A DNA stretch of 24,612 bases from Chrysochromulina tobinii (lineage: Eukaryota; Haptophyta; Prymnesiales; Chrysochromulinaceae), in assembly GCA_001275005.1 (NCBI GenBank), contig JWZX01002724.1, forward strand, positions 1 through 24,612. The letters are read 5' to 3'. Made by a program: the position numbers and the translations under genes. Numbering within the stretch: position 1 is the first letter of the stretch; each line of letters starts with the position of its first letter. Below are positions 15,817 to 23,604 of the stretch, piece after piece. Under the pieces are notes generated by a model that saw nothing but the letters and a program-made list of their open reading frames with translations, had not been told where the DNA came from and made no database searches.

Positions 15817-18075
15817 TTAGACGATCCCAGGCATCGTTTGCCTCGAGTCCGTCCCTTCGACCATTTGTGGACTAGAACCGGCGCCGTCACAGGCGCCTTG
15901 CGCACTCAAGCCCTCGAGGCGCGAGCGCAGCTGGCGCTCGGTCTCGCGCGCCTGCACGAGCTGCTTCTCTAAGTCCGCGATCGTCTTCTCATAGCTCGAG
16001 CGCACGTCATCACTGTCAGCTGATGCCGCTGATGCCGCCGATGCCGCTGATGCGCCGCGGACCCCGCTTGCGCTCGTCACAGCGCTCGACGAGGCCGTGA
16101 CACTGAGGCAGGCGACAGCCCCCATAATCCGCTCCATATCAGACATGAGCAGGCGCATGGCCGTCGCATCGATCGGGGCCTGCTCAGGCAGCATCGGCGG
16201 CTTCTCCCAGTCACCGAGTCGAGCCGCCTCGGACTGCACAAGGCCCCGCAACTCAACCGCGCGTCTGAGCACCGCATCGGCGCCCGCGACGGCGCCGGTG
16301 CCAGCCGTCCCACCACCTCCTTCGCCATCCGCTGCTGTGTGGCGCGTCGTCAGGGCGGTCTTGGTCGAAGTCGGAGCGGCTCGACTGAATGCATGCGTCT
16401 GCGTCTCTTTCTTGCCCGCGGAAATGGCGGTCATGGCTTTGGTGCGCTGCTCGGAAGTGGCAGTGGTGCCTCGGGCCTCAAGCGCAGCCAGGGCGGCGGC
16501 GGACGAGTACTTGAGCACATGCGGGAGCCATGTGGTGAGCTGTGCCTCTGCCGCGAGCCTGCCCGCCTGCGATGCGGCCAGCTGCTCCTCGACCGAGGTG
16601 AGAGCGGACTGGAGAGTGCGGATCATCGCGATGAGCTTCTCGCGCGCCTGCGCCGCCTTCTGCAGCTCGTCCGACGAGGAGCGCTGCGAAGCCTGCAAGC
16701 TCTCGAGGTGACGAATCTTATCGCGCGCGTCGACGAGCTGCTCGTCGAGCTGCGCCTGCATCTCAATCGCCGCGTCCGCCGTCGCCTTGTGGTGCTTGCT
16801 CATTTGCTCGCGCAGCGCCTCGGAGGAGCTCCACAAGTTGATCAGGAGCTGGCCGCGCTCGGCGCAGTGCGCTGAGCTCTGGCGCGCGAGCTCGTGCATG
16901 CCGGCGGCGTAGATCGAGTGCAGCTGCGCGTACGCGCGCTCTACCTCCTCAGGCTGCGCCTCGAGCACCTCCAATAAGTTGGGTGCGCGCGGCGGCCAAA
17001 GGTTCGCTACCTTCTTTCGGAGCTCAGGAGAGCGCTCGAGGGCCTGTTGCGTTTGCTTCTCGAGCATCTGGTTGAGGCACGCGCGCAGGTGGCTCACCTG
17101 CTCGCGACCCAAGGGCCGCTGCGCAGGGAAGACGGTGACGTGCCAAACTTCCTGCTCATCGTCCCACTTTGCCGCGTACGTGCCACTCGGGTCGTACGTG
17201 CCACTCGGGTCCACTCCATGCGTGGGCACTTTCTCTGTCACGTGGAACTCAGGCGGCAAGATCGAGGGCGGCGGCATCGGCTCGCGAGCCGATCGTGGCG
17301 GCGAACCGGACTCGCGTCCACTGTCGAGGGCCGCCGCCCGAGGTCCCACCAGCTGCCGTATTTCGCGCCGAGGCTCGCGCTGCTCCTCGATCTGCCGGAG
17401 GCCGATGCGCGGCGGGATGGCTGATGAGTATGAGTGTGACGTGCTCGGAGGGAGCGAGTGTGGCGTCCCCGGATGGACCAGCTGCTGCTGCCTGTGGGAG
17501 CCGGCGGCGGCGTCGTGCGCAGTGCAGCTGCTGCCAGACGCACCCACCAGTGGGCTCATCGGCGGCGGTGACCCGTAGCCCAGCGGCGGGTAGAAGTAGG
17601 CGCCGGGCTCGCGCTGGCCGAGCCGCGAGCCACACCGTGATGGCTCGGGCCCACGCTGCCAGACGTCGACGCCGTATTGGTGGATCACGTTCAGTCGTTG
17701 TAGGTCCGCTGGGATCTTGTCGTTGTAGGTCCGTGCGCTGAGGGCTCCTCGCTCATGCAGGGCCGAGGCGAGCGTCTCAGGCAAGGCTGGCACATTACGT
17801 CCGCGAGAGGCCGGGTACGACTTCAATGGCCGACCGCGCAAGGCGTACTCACATCCGTACGGCGCGGGCGGCGGCAGTGGCTGCTCTGACAGCTCACCGC
17901 CATGCCCTCCTCCACTCATCGTTGGTGCTGTGTTCGGGATGGTGAGCGTACGGAGCGGTAGCACTGCTGCGGTGCTCTCGGGTCGGCGGGTCTTAGCCTC
18001 TCGAGGCGGGTATACGCCGACCGACCGCATGTCTTGTCGTTCCGAAGGCTTGAGCGACTGTAAACTTGATGACAA
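15817..18075 (-). CDS. Long coiled-coil protein, weakly AXDND1/dynein light chain-like
   Basis: The 752-residue product has a Pro/Ser/Arg-rich first third with short conserved-looking patches (ADLQRLNVIHQYGVDVWQRG, about 123-142). A compact segment follows (about 300-320, KWDDEQEVWHVTVFPAQRPL), and then a long helical region from about 325 to 515. Within that, HELARQSSAHCAERGQLLIN (about 394-413) resembles the conserved CxERG-LL segment of axonemal dynein light chain p28 and AXDND1-type proteins. This is the only family hint and it is short. Another coiled coil closes the protein (about 686-730), after an Ala/Ser-rich run coded by short gatgcc repeats (about 16021-16053). An 18 bp perfect tandem (17176-17211) encodes DPSGTY twice. 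A flagellar or cytoskeletal role is a tentative inference. The start at 18075 is the first Met of the frame; Met16 is also possible. Confidence 0.75.
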   Translation of the reverse strand: MSSSLQSLKPSERQDMRSVGVYPPREAKTRRPESTAAVLPLRTLTIPNTAPTMSGGGHGGELSEQPLPPPAPYGCEYALRGRPLKSYPASRGRNVPALPETLASALHERGALSARTYNDKIPADLQRLNVIHQYGVDVWQRGPEPSRCGSRLGQREPGAYFYPPLGYGSPPPMSPLVGASGSSCTAHDAAAGSHRQQQLVHPGTPHSLPPSTSHSYSSAIPPRIGLRQIEEQREPRREIRQLVGPRAAALDSGRESGSPPRSAREPMPPPSILPPEFHVTEKVPTHGVDPSGTYDPSGTYAAKWDDEQEVWHVTVFPAQRPLGREQVSHLRACLNQMLEKQTQQALERSPELRKKVANLWPPRAPNLLEVLEAQPEEVERAYAQLHSIYAAGMHELARQSSAHCAERGQLLINLWSSSEALREQMSKHHKATADAAIEMQAQLDEQLVDARDKIRHLESLQASQRSSSDELQKAAQAREKLIAMIRTLQSALTSVEEQLAASQAGRLAAEAQLTTWLPHVLKYSSAAALAALEARGTTATSEQRTKAMTAISAGKKETQTHAFSRAAPTSTKTALTTRHTAADGEGGGGTAGTGAVAGADAVLRRAVELRGLVQSEAARLGDWEKPPMLPEQAPIDATAMRLLMSDMERIMGAVACLSVTASSSAVTSASGVRGASAASAASAASADSDDVRSSYEKTIADLEKQLVQARETERQLRSRLEGLSAQGACDGAGSSPQMVEGTDSRQTMPGIV
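17176..17211. repeat. 18 bp perfect tandem duplication, in frame
   Basis: gtacgtgccactcgggtc occurs twice in direct tandem, encoding a repeated DPSGTY on the minus strand of the coiled-coil gene. Confidence 0.92.
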
Positions 18076-18157
18076 CTAAGTAAGAAGGGGCCAATCCTCC
18101 CCCCCGCGGAGCTCACGGTCTACCCGTACTCCCACGTCGACGATTCTAATCACCGTG

Positions 18158-19396
18158 TTACACTTCTTCCTTCTCGCGCCGGCGCGCCTTCTTCGTCCCG
18201 CCATCGAAGTCGTATTTCCACCGCGTCTCGCTGACCTCAGCCGACGCCTCGTCCTGCAGGATCGCGCGGTCCTCCTCGGCCTCGAGCTGCTTACCCTCTA
18301 CCTCCCCGTGCATCGCCTTGACCATCGAGTTGCGCTCGAGAAAGCTCCAATGGTCAGCCTGCCGATTCTGGCGTACCGCTTCCTCCCAACCCCGGAACGG
18401 CTTCGCGCTCTCCTCGTACGCGGCCGGATCGAGCCGCGCGGCCGCTCGCACGAGCTCAACGGCCTCGTTCATGAGCGCAGTCTGTGCCTCGTCGAGGTGC
18501 TTGCCGTCCTCGAGGATCAGCGATGGATCGGTCGCGAGCACGCGCGACAGGCGGTAGTGAGCCAGGGCGGCCGCGGACGCCGACGAAGCAATTGACGAAC
18601 CGCTCGCAGCCGCGGCGGGCGCGCCTTGCGATGTGGACGCGGCGGCGTCGGCGCGCAGCTTGATGGCGGCGCGCAGCACTCGCGCCGCGCGCGTCCGCGA
18701 CTTGGCAGTTAGGTTTGCCGGAGGGGTGCCGGTGAACAGTGCCGCGCCGAGGGCCTCGTACGCTTCTGCGGACTTGGGCGCCAGCTTGACGGCCGCCTCG
18801 CCCGCCTTGATCGCCGCCGAGCGTTGCTCGACACCGCACTTAGAGAGGTGCAGCGCGAGCCATCGCGGCAAGTCGGGCGGTGGTTGTGGCAGCAACTCGA
18901 TAGCGGTGGACCACGCGGCGGCAGCCACGTCGCCGTCGCCGCACCGACGGGAACGTAGCGTCGCCGCCACCTCGCCGAGGGCGATGTACGTGCTCCCGTC
19001 AGTCGGCGAGAGCTCGAGCGCAACCTGGTAGGAGGCGACCGCCTCCTCGGGTGCGCCGTCTGTGCGCAGCTGCCTCGCCAGTGCAATTGCAACGTGAGGT
19101 ACCTTTGGCGCCATCACACGGGCCACGCGCAGCGCGCTCGCGGCACCGTCAACCCCGAGGAAGCCACGCGCTTGGCCGATCATCGCATGCGTCCTCCAGT
19201 CCTCGGGGTTCTTCTGGGCGTGTGCTTCGAGCAAGGCAAGGCCGTCAGCATCGAGGCTGCCATCCTGCAATCGTTCGGCGATCTCCATCAGCTCCTCTGA
19301 GCTGGCTGTGAGGACGTGTGAAAGGCCGCACAGTAGCAGAGCCACGAGCAGCCGCAGAAAGGCGCCATTGCCGACGGCGCCGCGAGAAGAGGACAT
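18158..19396 (-). CDS. TPR-repeat protein with N-terminal signal/anchor
   Basis: The 412-residue product starts with a hydrophobic segment (FLRLLVALLLCGLSHVLTAS, about 13-32), probably a signal peptide or membrane anchor. This supports the Met at 19396. TPR-like helical pairs follow: about 64-97 (NPEDWRTHAMIGQARGFLG), 98-131 (APEEAVASYQVALELSPTDG), 134-171 and 193-222 (AGEAAVKLAPKSAEAYEALG). Regular Ala, Gly and Pro positions are typical of TPRs. An Ala/Ser-rich linker (about 250-277) precedes more helices. The tail is charged and ends in a basic cluster (KKARRREK). TPR proteins are protein-binding scaffolds. An exported or lumenal scaffold is inferred, and the partner is unknown. It lies 82 bp upstream of the coiled-coil gene on the same strand, the shortest gap in the window. 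Confidence 0.85.
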   Translation of the reverse strand: MSSSRGAVGNGAFLRLLVALLLCGLSHVLTASSEELMEIAERLQDGSLDADGLALLEAHAQKNPEDWRTHAMIGQARGFLGVDGAASALRVARVMAPKVPHVAIALARQLRTDGAPEEAVASYQVALELSPTDGSTYIALGEVAATLRSRRCGDGDVAAAAWSTAIELLPQPPPDLPRWLALHLSKCGVEQRSAAIKAGEAAVKLAPKSAEAYEALGAALFTGTPPANLTAKSRTRAARVLRAAIKLRADAAASTSQGAPAAAASGSSIASSASAAALAHYRLSRVLATDPSLILEDGKHLDEAQTALMNEAVELVRAAARLDPAAYEESAKPFRGWEEAVRQNRQADHWSFLERNSMVKAMHGEVEGKQLEAEEDRAILQDEASAEVSETRWKYDFDGGTKKARRREKEEV

Positions 19397-19656
19397 GGTC
19401 TTTGACCGACCCCCGTGAAAGCGTGAATCCGGTCATCGACGTCATGTCCGACTCCTCAGCGTAACGATTAACGAACCTACTAGTACCCTAAGCATTAGCG
19501 GCTACACACAGGACGTCTCGGGGCACCTTCCTGGCACCTTCCTGATCCTGGCTCGGAAGGCGCCTTCCACGTCGCTCTCGTTCACGTCCGACGCCCCGAC
19601 TCTCCGGAGCGCGGAGGACTCCACACTCCTCGTCGCTGCTCTGACTCGACCTGCGC
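19397..19656. other. Spacer with small tandem repeat
   Basis: This 260 bp lies between the TPR gene start and the membrane-protein stop, both minus. It includes an 11 bp tandem (ggcaccttcct, twice, near 19529-19550). Minus-strand sequence here could once have been the C-terminal tail of the membrane protein; see the 23 bp duplication. Confidence 0.5.
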
Positions 19657-19702
19657 CTTACGAGGAAGGCGTTGAACGCATTACGAGGTAGACGTTGAAC
19701 GC
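19657..19702. repeat. 23 bp tandem duplication at a stop codon
   Basis: cttacgaggaaggcgttgaacgc (19657-19679) and attacgaggtagacgttgaacgc (19680-19702) are adjacent copies with three differences. The period is not a multiple of three. On the minus strand the first copy read encodes AFNVYLV. The second is entered in a shifted frame and gives RSTPSS and the stop at 19658-19660. Read in the other frame, the second copy would encode AFNAFLV and stay open for about 60 more codons. Confidence 0.85.
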
Positions 19703-20419
19703 GCCAAATATGAGAGGAAGGTGTAAGTGCCATACGACATGCATGAAGCGGTAACCCTCGAGGTCTTTCCTCGCGATGGTCTCAGAATCCCACCATTTGA
19801 TGACTGCACCAAGGCCAAGGCCAAGGACCCATGTCCATATCTTCTCATAAAATGTGAGCCACGGCAGAAACAGGAACAAGAACTTGAACACCTGCAGAAA
19901 GAACAGGGCTGGTGCCAACAAGCGGTCGATGACGTGCGCCCACGACGTCGTCCCAACCATCAGTCCATCAGAGGCGTACGAGACAAAGCCCATGAGAATG
20001 ACCCAGACCGCCTCCAAGATCCCGTATGGTCGTGCAGGCCAGCCGGGCGCAGCGTCCGGGTGCCACAAATTTTGGTACAGCATCTGCATGCCTAGGATCG
20101 AGTATGTGAATGATGACAGTGCGTACGTCGAGCACGGGCTGTAGAGCTCAGCACGCCAGCCCGGCGGCAGTGATGTCTGCCGAGAGAACCGCTTTTTGAA
20201 GAGCAAGGCAGGTTGGCAGAGATTCACAACTGGCTCGGATGTTATCTCGGAAGGCGCGAAGCACTCAATTGAAGACGGCTTCGCCTTCACGTACATCCGA
20301 GCACGAGAGATGGTTCGGACTGAGGCAAGTTGTTCCGAGGGAGCTTCCATACGCACTTTGCTCCTGGACACGCTCCTACGAGTGACGCTCCGAGTGACAA
20401 CATTTCCCGCAGCAATCAT
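19658..20419 (-). CDS. Multi-pass membrane protein, possibly CREST-like
   Basis: The 253-residue product has a basic, Ser/Arg-rich N-terminal part (first ~90 residues; Met24 is an alternative start). Four or five membrane spans follow: about 98-119 (TYALSSFTYSILGMQMLYQN), 132-153 (ILEAVWVILMGFVSYASDGL), 163-190, 190-208 (KIWTWVLGLGLGAVIKWW) and 225-246 (FMHVVWHLHLPLIFGAFNVY). Polar residues in the spans are suggestive: SYASD, a DR pair (residues 165-166), and two His spaced HVVWH near the last span. These recall the Ser/Asp/His pattern of the CREST hydrolase superfamily (alkaline ceramidase, PAQR, Per1 and relatives). Such enzymes hydrolyse amide or ester bonds in lipids. The resemblance is by eye and weak. 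The C terminus is set by the 23 bp duplication and may be truncated. Confidence 0.65.
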   Translation of the reverse strand: MIAAGNVVTRSVTRRSVSRSKVRMEAPSEQLASVRTISRARMYVKAKPSSIECFAPSEITSEPVVNLCQPALLFKKRFSRQTSLPPGWRAELYSPCSTYALSSFTYSILGMQMLYQNLWHPDAAPGWPARPYGILEAVWVILMGFVSYASDGLMVGTTSWAHVIDRLLAPALFFLQVFKFLFLFLPWLTFYEKIWTWVLGLGLGAVIKWWDSETIARKDLEGYRFMHVVWHLHLPLIFGAFNVYLVMRSTPSS

Positions 20420-20802
20420 CGTCGACGGCGTCCTACGTCACGGCGACGGCGGCCGCCGCACGCTCGAAGGATTCCTTGGGTGCTTATTTGATGCACTTCC
20501 CTACGAACACATCACACCATGTATTTCACAGCCAATGGTTTATCGACAACAAAGACAGCGTTTTCCACTAGCCTTTCCCCTTTCCCAAGACTCCGGACTT
20601 TCACAGGCTCTTTCACAGCTGTCCGAGGGCCTTCGGCGGGCTCTTCGGGGACTTTCGGGGGCGCCCGCCGGAAACGCAGCATGATGCACCGCCGCCCACC
20701 GCCCCTGGCGCACACGACGCCGGCATCGAGTACGGCGAGATACAGCTGTCCGCGAGAGGGCCTTCGGCGGGCTCTTCGGGGGGCGCCCGCCGGAAACGCT
20801 GC
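20420..20802. promoter_or_regulatory. Divergent upstream region, partly duplicated
   Basis: This 383 bp lies between the divergent starts of the membrane protein (minus, 20419) and the DUF6625-like protein (plus, 20803), so it should contain both promoters. Its right part is the first copy of a roughly 127 bp tandem duplication that also covers the start codon of the plus-strand gene. No named promoter motif can be defended. Confidence 0.5.
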
Positions 20803-20864
20803 ATGATGCATCGGCCGCCGCCCACCGCCCCTGGCGCACACGACGCCGGCATCGAGTACGGCGT
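20616..20864. repeat. Tandem duplication of about 127 bp across a start codon
   Basis: Copy 1 (about 20616-20738) and copy 2 (about 20743-20864) share cagctgtccg, gggccttcggcgggctcttc, gcgcccgccggaaacgc, catgatgca, cgccgcccaccgcccctggc and gcacacgacgccggcatcga. They differ by small indels: copy 1 has an extra ggactttcg-type block, and copy 2 has extra bases after atgcat. The ATG of copy 2 (20803) opens the long gene. The matching ATG of copy 1 leads into a frame that stops at 20804-20806. Confidence 0.9.
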
Positions 20865-21921
20865 GATCGCTGCGGATATCGCGGCAGATAACATGGCAGC
20901 TCACATCGCCGCCATGGCGGATGACATGCTGCCGCCGGCGGCGGCTGGGAGGCTCGCTGGTCAATCATCTAGTTTGACCCCCTATCAGCGCGAGCAGGTG
21001 GAAGCAATTGCACGAGAGGAGGCGGCAGCTGACATCGCGGCAGATAACACGGACCAAGAGATGTGGGGCAACGCCCGGCGTCGCCACGGACAGCGCCACG
21101 GACAGCAGGGAGCCGCCGCGGGGATGCAACGAGGACGCATGCGGGACCGTCTTCCGGTGCGGGACCGTCCTCCGGTGCCCCCCCCGAACAGAGGGCGCTG
21201 GCGCTTGCTTCGTATCTGCGGAGTAGTTATCGCGATCATCACCTTTCTGCTCATCACCGATCGCATTCTGCCCAAGGAGGCGGTGGTGGAGGTGGAAGCG
21301 AGGGCGGAGGCGGAGCCGCGGATGTACGCCAAATCATCTGCAAGCCCCTCTGGCTCGGGCGGCGCCCGCGTGCGCATATTGCACCTCAGCCTCGCCGACT
21401 CGGACCGACGAGCCCGCTTGAAGCTCGACGAGAACACGGGCTGGGAGATCTTCCTCGCCGGCTGCCGCGAGCGGCTGCAGGTGAAAAACATCCGGCGCGT
21501 GACGGACTCGTCGGGTGAGGCGATCTTGGCAGTCGAGGAACTCGTACACGACGACCACCTGGTCATCTACGCCACCAAACTGGCCGCGGGTGAAGTGGCC
21601 AACAGTGACAGCACCGACGTGGATCTAGCTCAAGATATCGGTCCCGTCTTGCCGCTGCCGATGGCCGTGCTCTCGGAAGCAGCGGTTGAGCGCGTACTGT
21701 TGAAGGGCGACGGCGACGCACCACTGCCCAACGCGACCGACGACGACGGAGCGGCGCGCAGCAGCAGTACCGCGCGCGTCAAGCGTCGTCGAGCCTCTGC
21801 AGCAGAGCTGCTGCAAAAGCTCGACGCTGTGCACACGGGCGGCGCTGTCACGGGCGCAGGTGGCGACAGCAGCGCCGGCGCCGGCGCACGTGGCGACGGC
21901 AGCGCCGGAGCCAGCAGTCAC

Positions 21922-21952
<31 letters not shown>

Positions 21953-23604
21953 ATGCGACTGGCGGCGGCGCCGCCGCCGTCACGGACGCGCGCGCCCACG
22001 CCGAGAGGGAGCCTGAGAGCTGGGCAGACGCGGTGCTCGCAGGCGCGGGCGACTCGGCAGAGCGTCAGCTCCGAGCTGCTCACCGCGTGAAAGAGCCGAT
22101 CGCGGAGATTGCGGCGGAGGACGGGGCGAGCTACGCGGCGGCCGTCATTGCGGCGGCGAATGAGGCCGGCCATCAGCATGGTGGCGGTGGCGTTGGAGAA
22201 GGACGTGCCGCCGCCGCCGCAGCAGCAGCAGCAGCAGCAGCACCCGCCACCGCCGCCGCCGCCGAGGCCACTCACCCGAGGCACGCTGCTGGAGGCAGCC
22301 TGCCGAGCAGCCTGGGCGACGACCCGCTGTACGACGACCCGCTGTACGACCACGACAATCCGTCCAAACCGTGCGGACATCGGCACCCAACCTACCGGCT
22401 GGCGATGCTCATCCCGTGGATCAACGACGTGCCGCCGTGGCTCACGTACTTCATCGCGACGGCGCAGCGCAGCGAGTACCTGGTGGATTGGCTCATCTTT
22501 CATGAGGCGTTCACTCCGCCGCGTGGCCTGCCCGCGAATGTGAACTTCATAGATCTGGGCGCGGGTGGCCTCTCGCAGCTCATAGGGCTCAAGATGGGTG
22601 AGGCGCTCGGCATGCCCGTGCGCAACGCCTCGCTCCTCATCCGCTCAATGCGCTTCATGCTCGAAAAGTGGCCGCGGCTCATCGCCGAGTACAAGCCTGC
22701 ATTTGGCACAATCTTCGAGCAGTACCTCGGCGAGCACTACACGCACTGGGGCTACTGCGACCTGGACATGGTCATCGGCAACCTGCCGCTCTTCCTTGAG
22801 GCGAAGGAGTTTGCGACGCAGGACATCGTCTCGTACTCCTTTGGCGACATGGACGCGCTCTACCTGCGTGGCCAGTGGACGATGCACCGCAACCGCAAGG
22901 ACATCTCGACGATCTGGAAGCGCTGCCCACATCTGGGGGACGAGCTCCAAAAGGAGCTGCTCATGAAGGTCGCGTGGGTACGCCGGATGGAGAGCCGCGG
23001 CGTCAAAAACTACCCAAAGCGCTTCCAATCGGCTGAGGGCTGCTACTCGCACCGTGCCACGCAACTACCGGGCATCCGCATCAAGATGGCGAACAAGCAA
23101 TTCGTTGGGCTGTCGGTACCATCGGAGGACGTGATCTTCGTGGTCAACGGCGCCGTCTGGCAGTGCCCAAAGGTCGCACACGTCGACGTGGCGCAGCTGC
23201 GCAAGCTCTCGACGGCAACATGCTCGCAGGACCTGCCAGGCGTGCAGGAGCCCCTTGGTGAGTTGCTGCCTCTTGAGGTGACGCCTGACGGTGGCTGCGG
23301 CAAGTGGATGCCGTACGAGTATCGCATGTGCGCACTCAACCTGCCCGAGCCGCCCGAGCATGAGCGCGACTCGATCGGCTTCAACACCTACTACCACGAC
23401 GGTAAGTTCTACGCACAGCGCTACCGTGCGACGCTGCCAGTCCTCGACAACGGGTGCAAGCAGGGCTCCTTTTTTCACATGCAGGAGTGGAAGAAGATTT
23501 GGGGCTTTGGCACGCATGGTGTCGACGCGCTAGAGCTCGTCTTCACCAAGAACAAGCTGCCCTCGTTCACCATCACGACTGAAGGCATCTCCCTCCTGGA
23601 CTAG
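20803..23604 (+). CDS. Type II membrane protein: doublecortin-like domain plus DUF6625 glycosyltransferase-like domain
   Basis: The 933-residue product has a cytosolic N-terminal part with two copies of ADIAADN (about 24 and 76) and an Arg-rich patch. One membrane span follows (about 135-152, ICGVVIAIITFLLITDRILP). Residues 189-257 (RILHLSLADS, then RLQVKNIRRVTDSSGEAILA, then VEELVHDDHLVIYA) look like a doublecortin/ubiquitin-like fold. Residues 260-525 are low complexity, with polySer (coded by 21921-21949) and polyAla (22208-22241) runs. Residues 531-700 match the DUF6625 pattern: AMLIPWINDVPPWLTYFIAT, EYKPAFGTIFEQYLGEHYTH, then WGYCDLDMVIGN. The CDLD (Asp653, Asp655) serves as a DxD-like site as in GT-A glycosyltransferases. 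About 230 further Cys-containing residues follow. I infer a Golgi enzyme adding sugars to surface polysaccharide or glycoprotein; donor and acceptor are unknown. The start at 20803 is the first Met. Confidence 0.85.
21143..21178. repeat. 18 bp tandem duplication, in frame
   Basis: gggaccgtcttccggtgc and gggaccgtcctccggtgc are adjacent with one mismatch, encoding RDRLPV then RDRPPV in the DUF6625-like gene. Confidence 0.88.
21921..21949. repeat. AGC run (polySer)
   Basis: Repeated cag/agc units encode nine to ten consecutive Ser residues in the low-complexity linker of the DUF6625-like protein. Confidence 0.9.
22208..22241. repeat. GCC/GCA run (polyAla)
   Basis: Repeated gcc then gca units encode about twelve consecutive Ala residues in the same linker. 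Confidence 0.9.
22318..22347. repeat. 15 bp perfect tandem duplication, in frame
   Basis: gacgacccgctgtac occurs twice in direct tandem, encoding DDPLY twice just before the DUF6625-like domain. Confidence 0.92.

Noticed and set aside
20519-20806. A small plus-strand gene upstream of the DUF6625-like gene
   Set aside because: Its last part is the first copy of the 127 bp duplication read in a different frame. It is better seen as a possible upstream open reading frame than as a gene.
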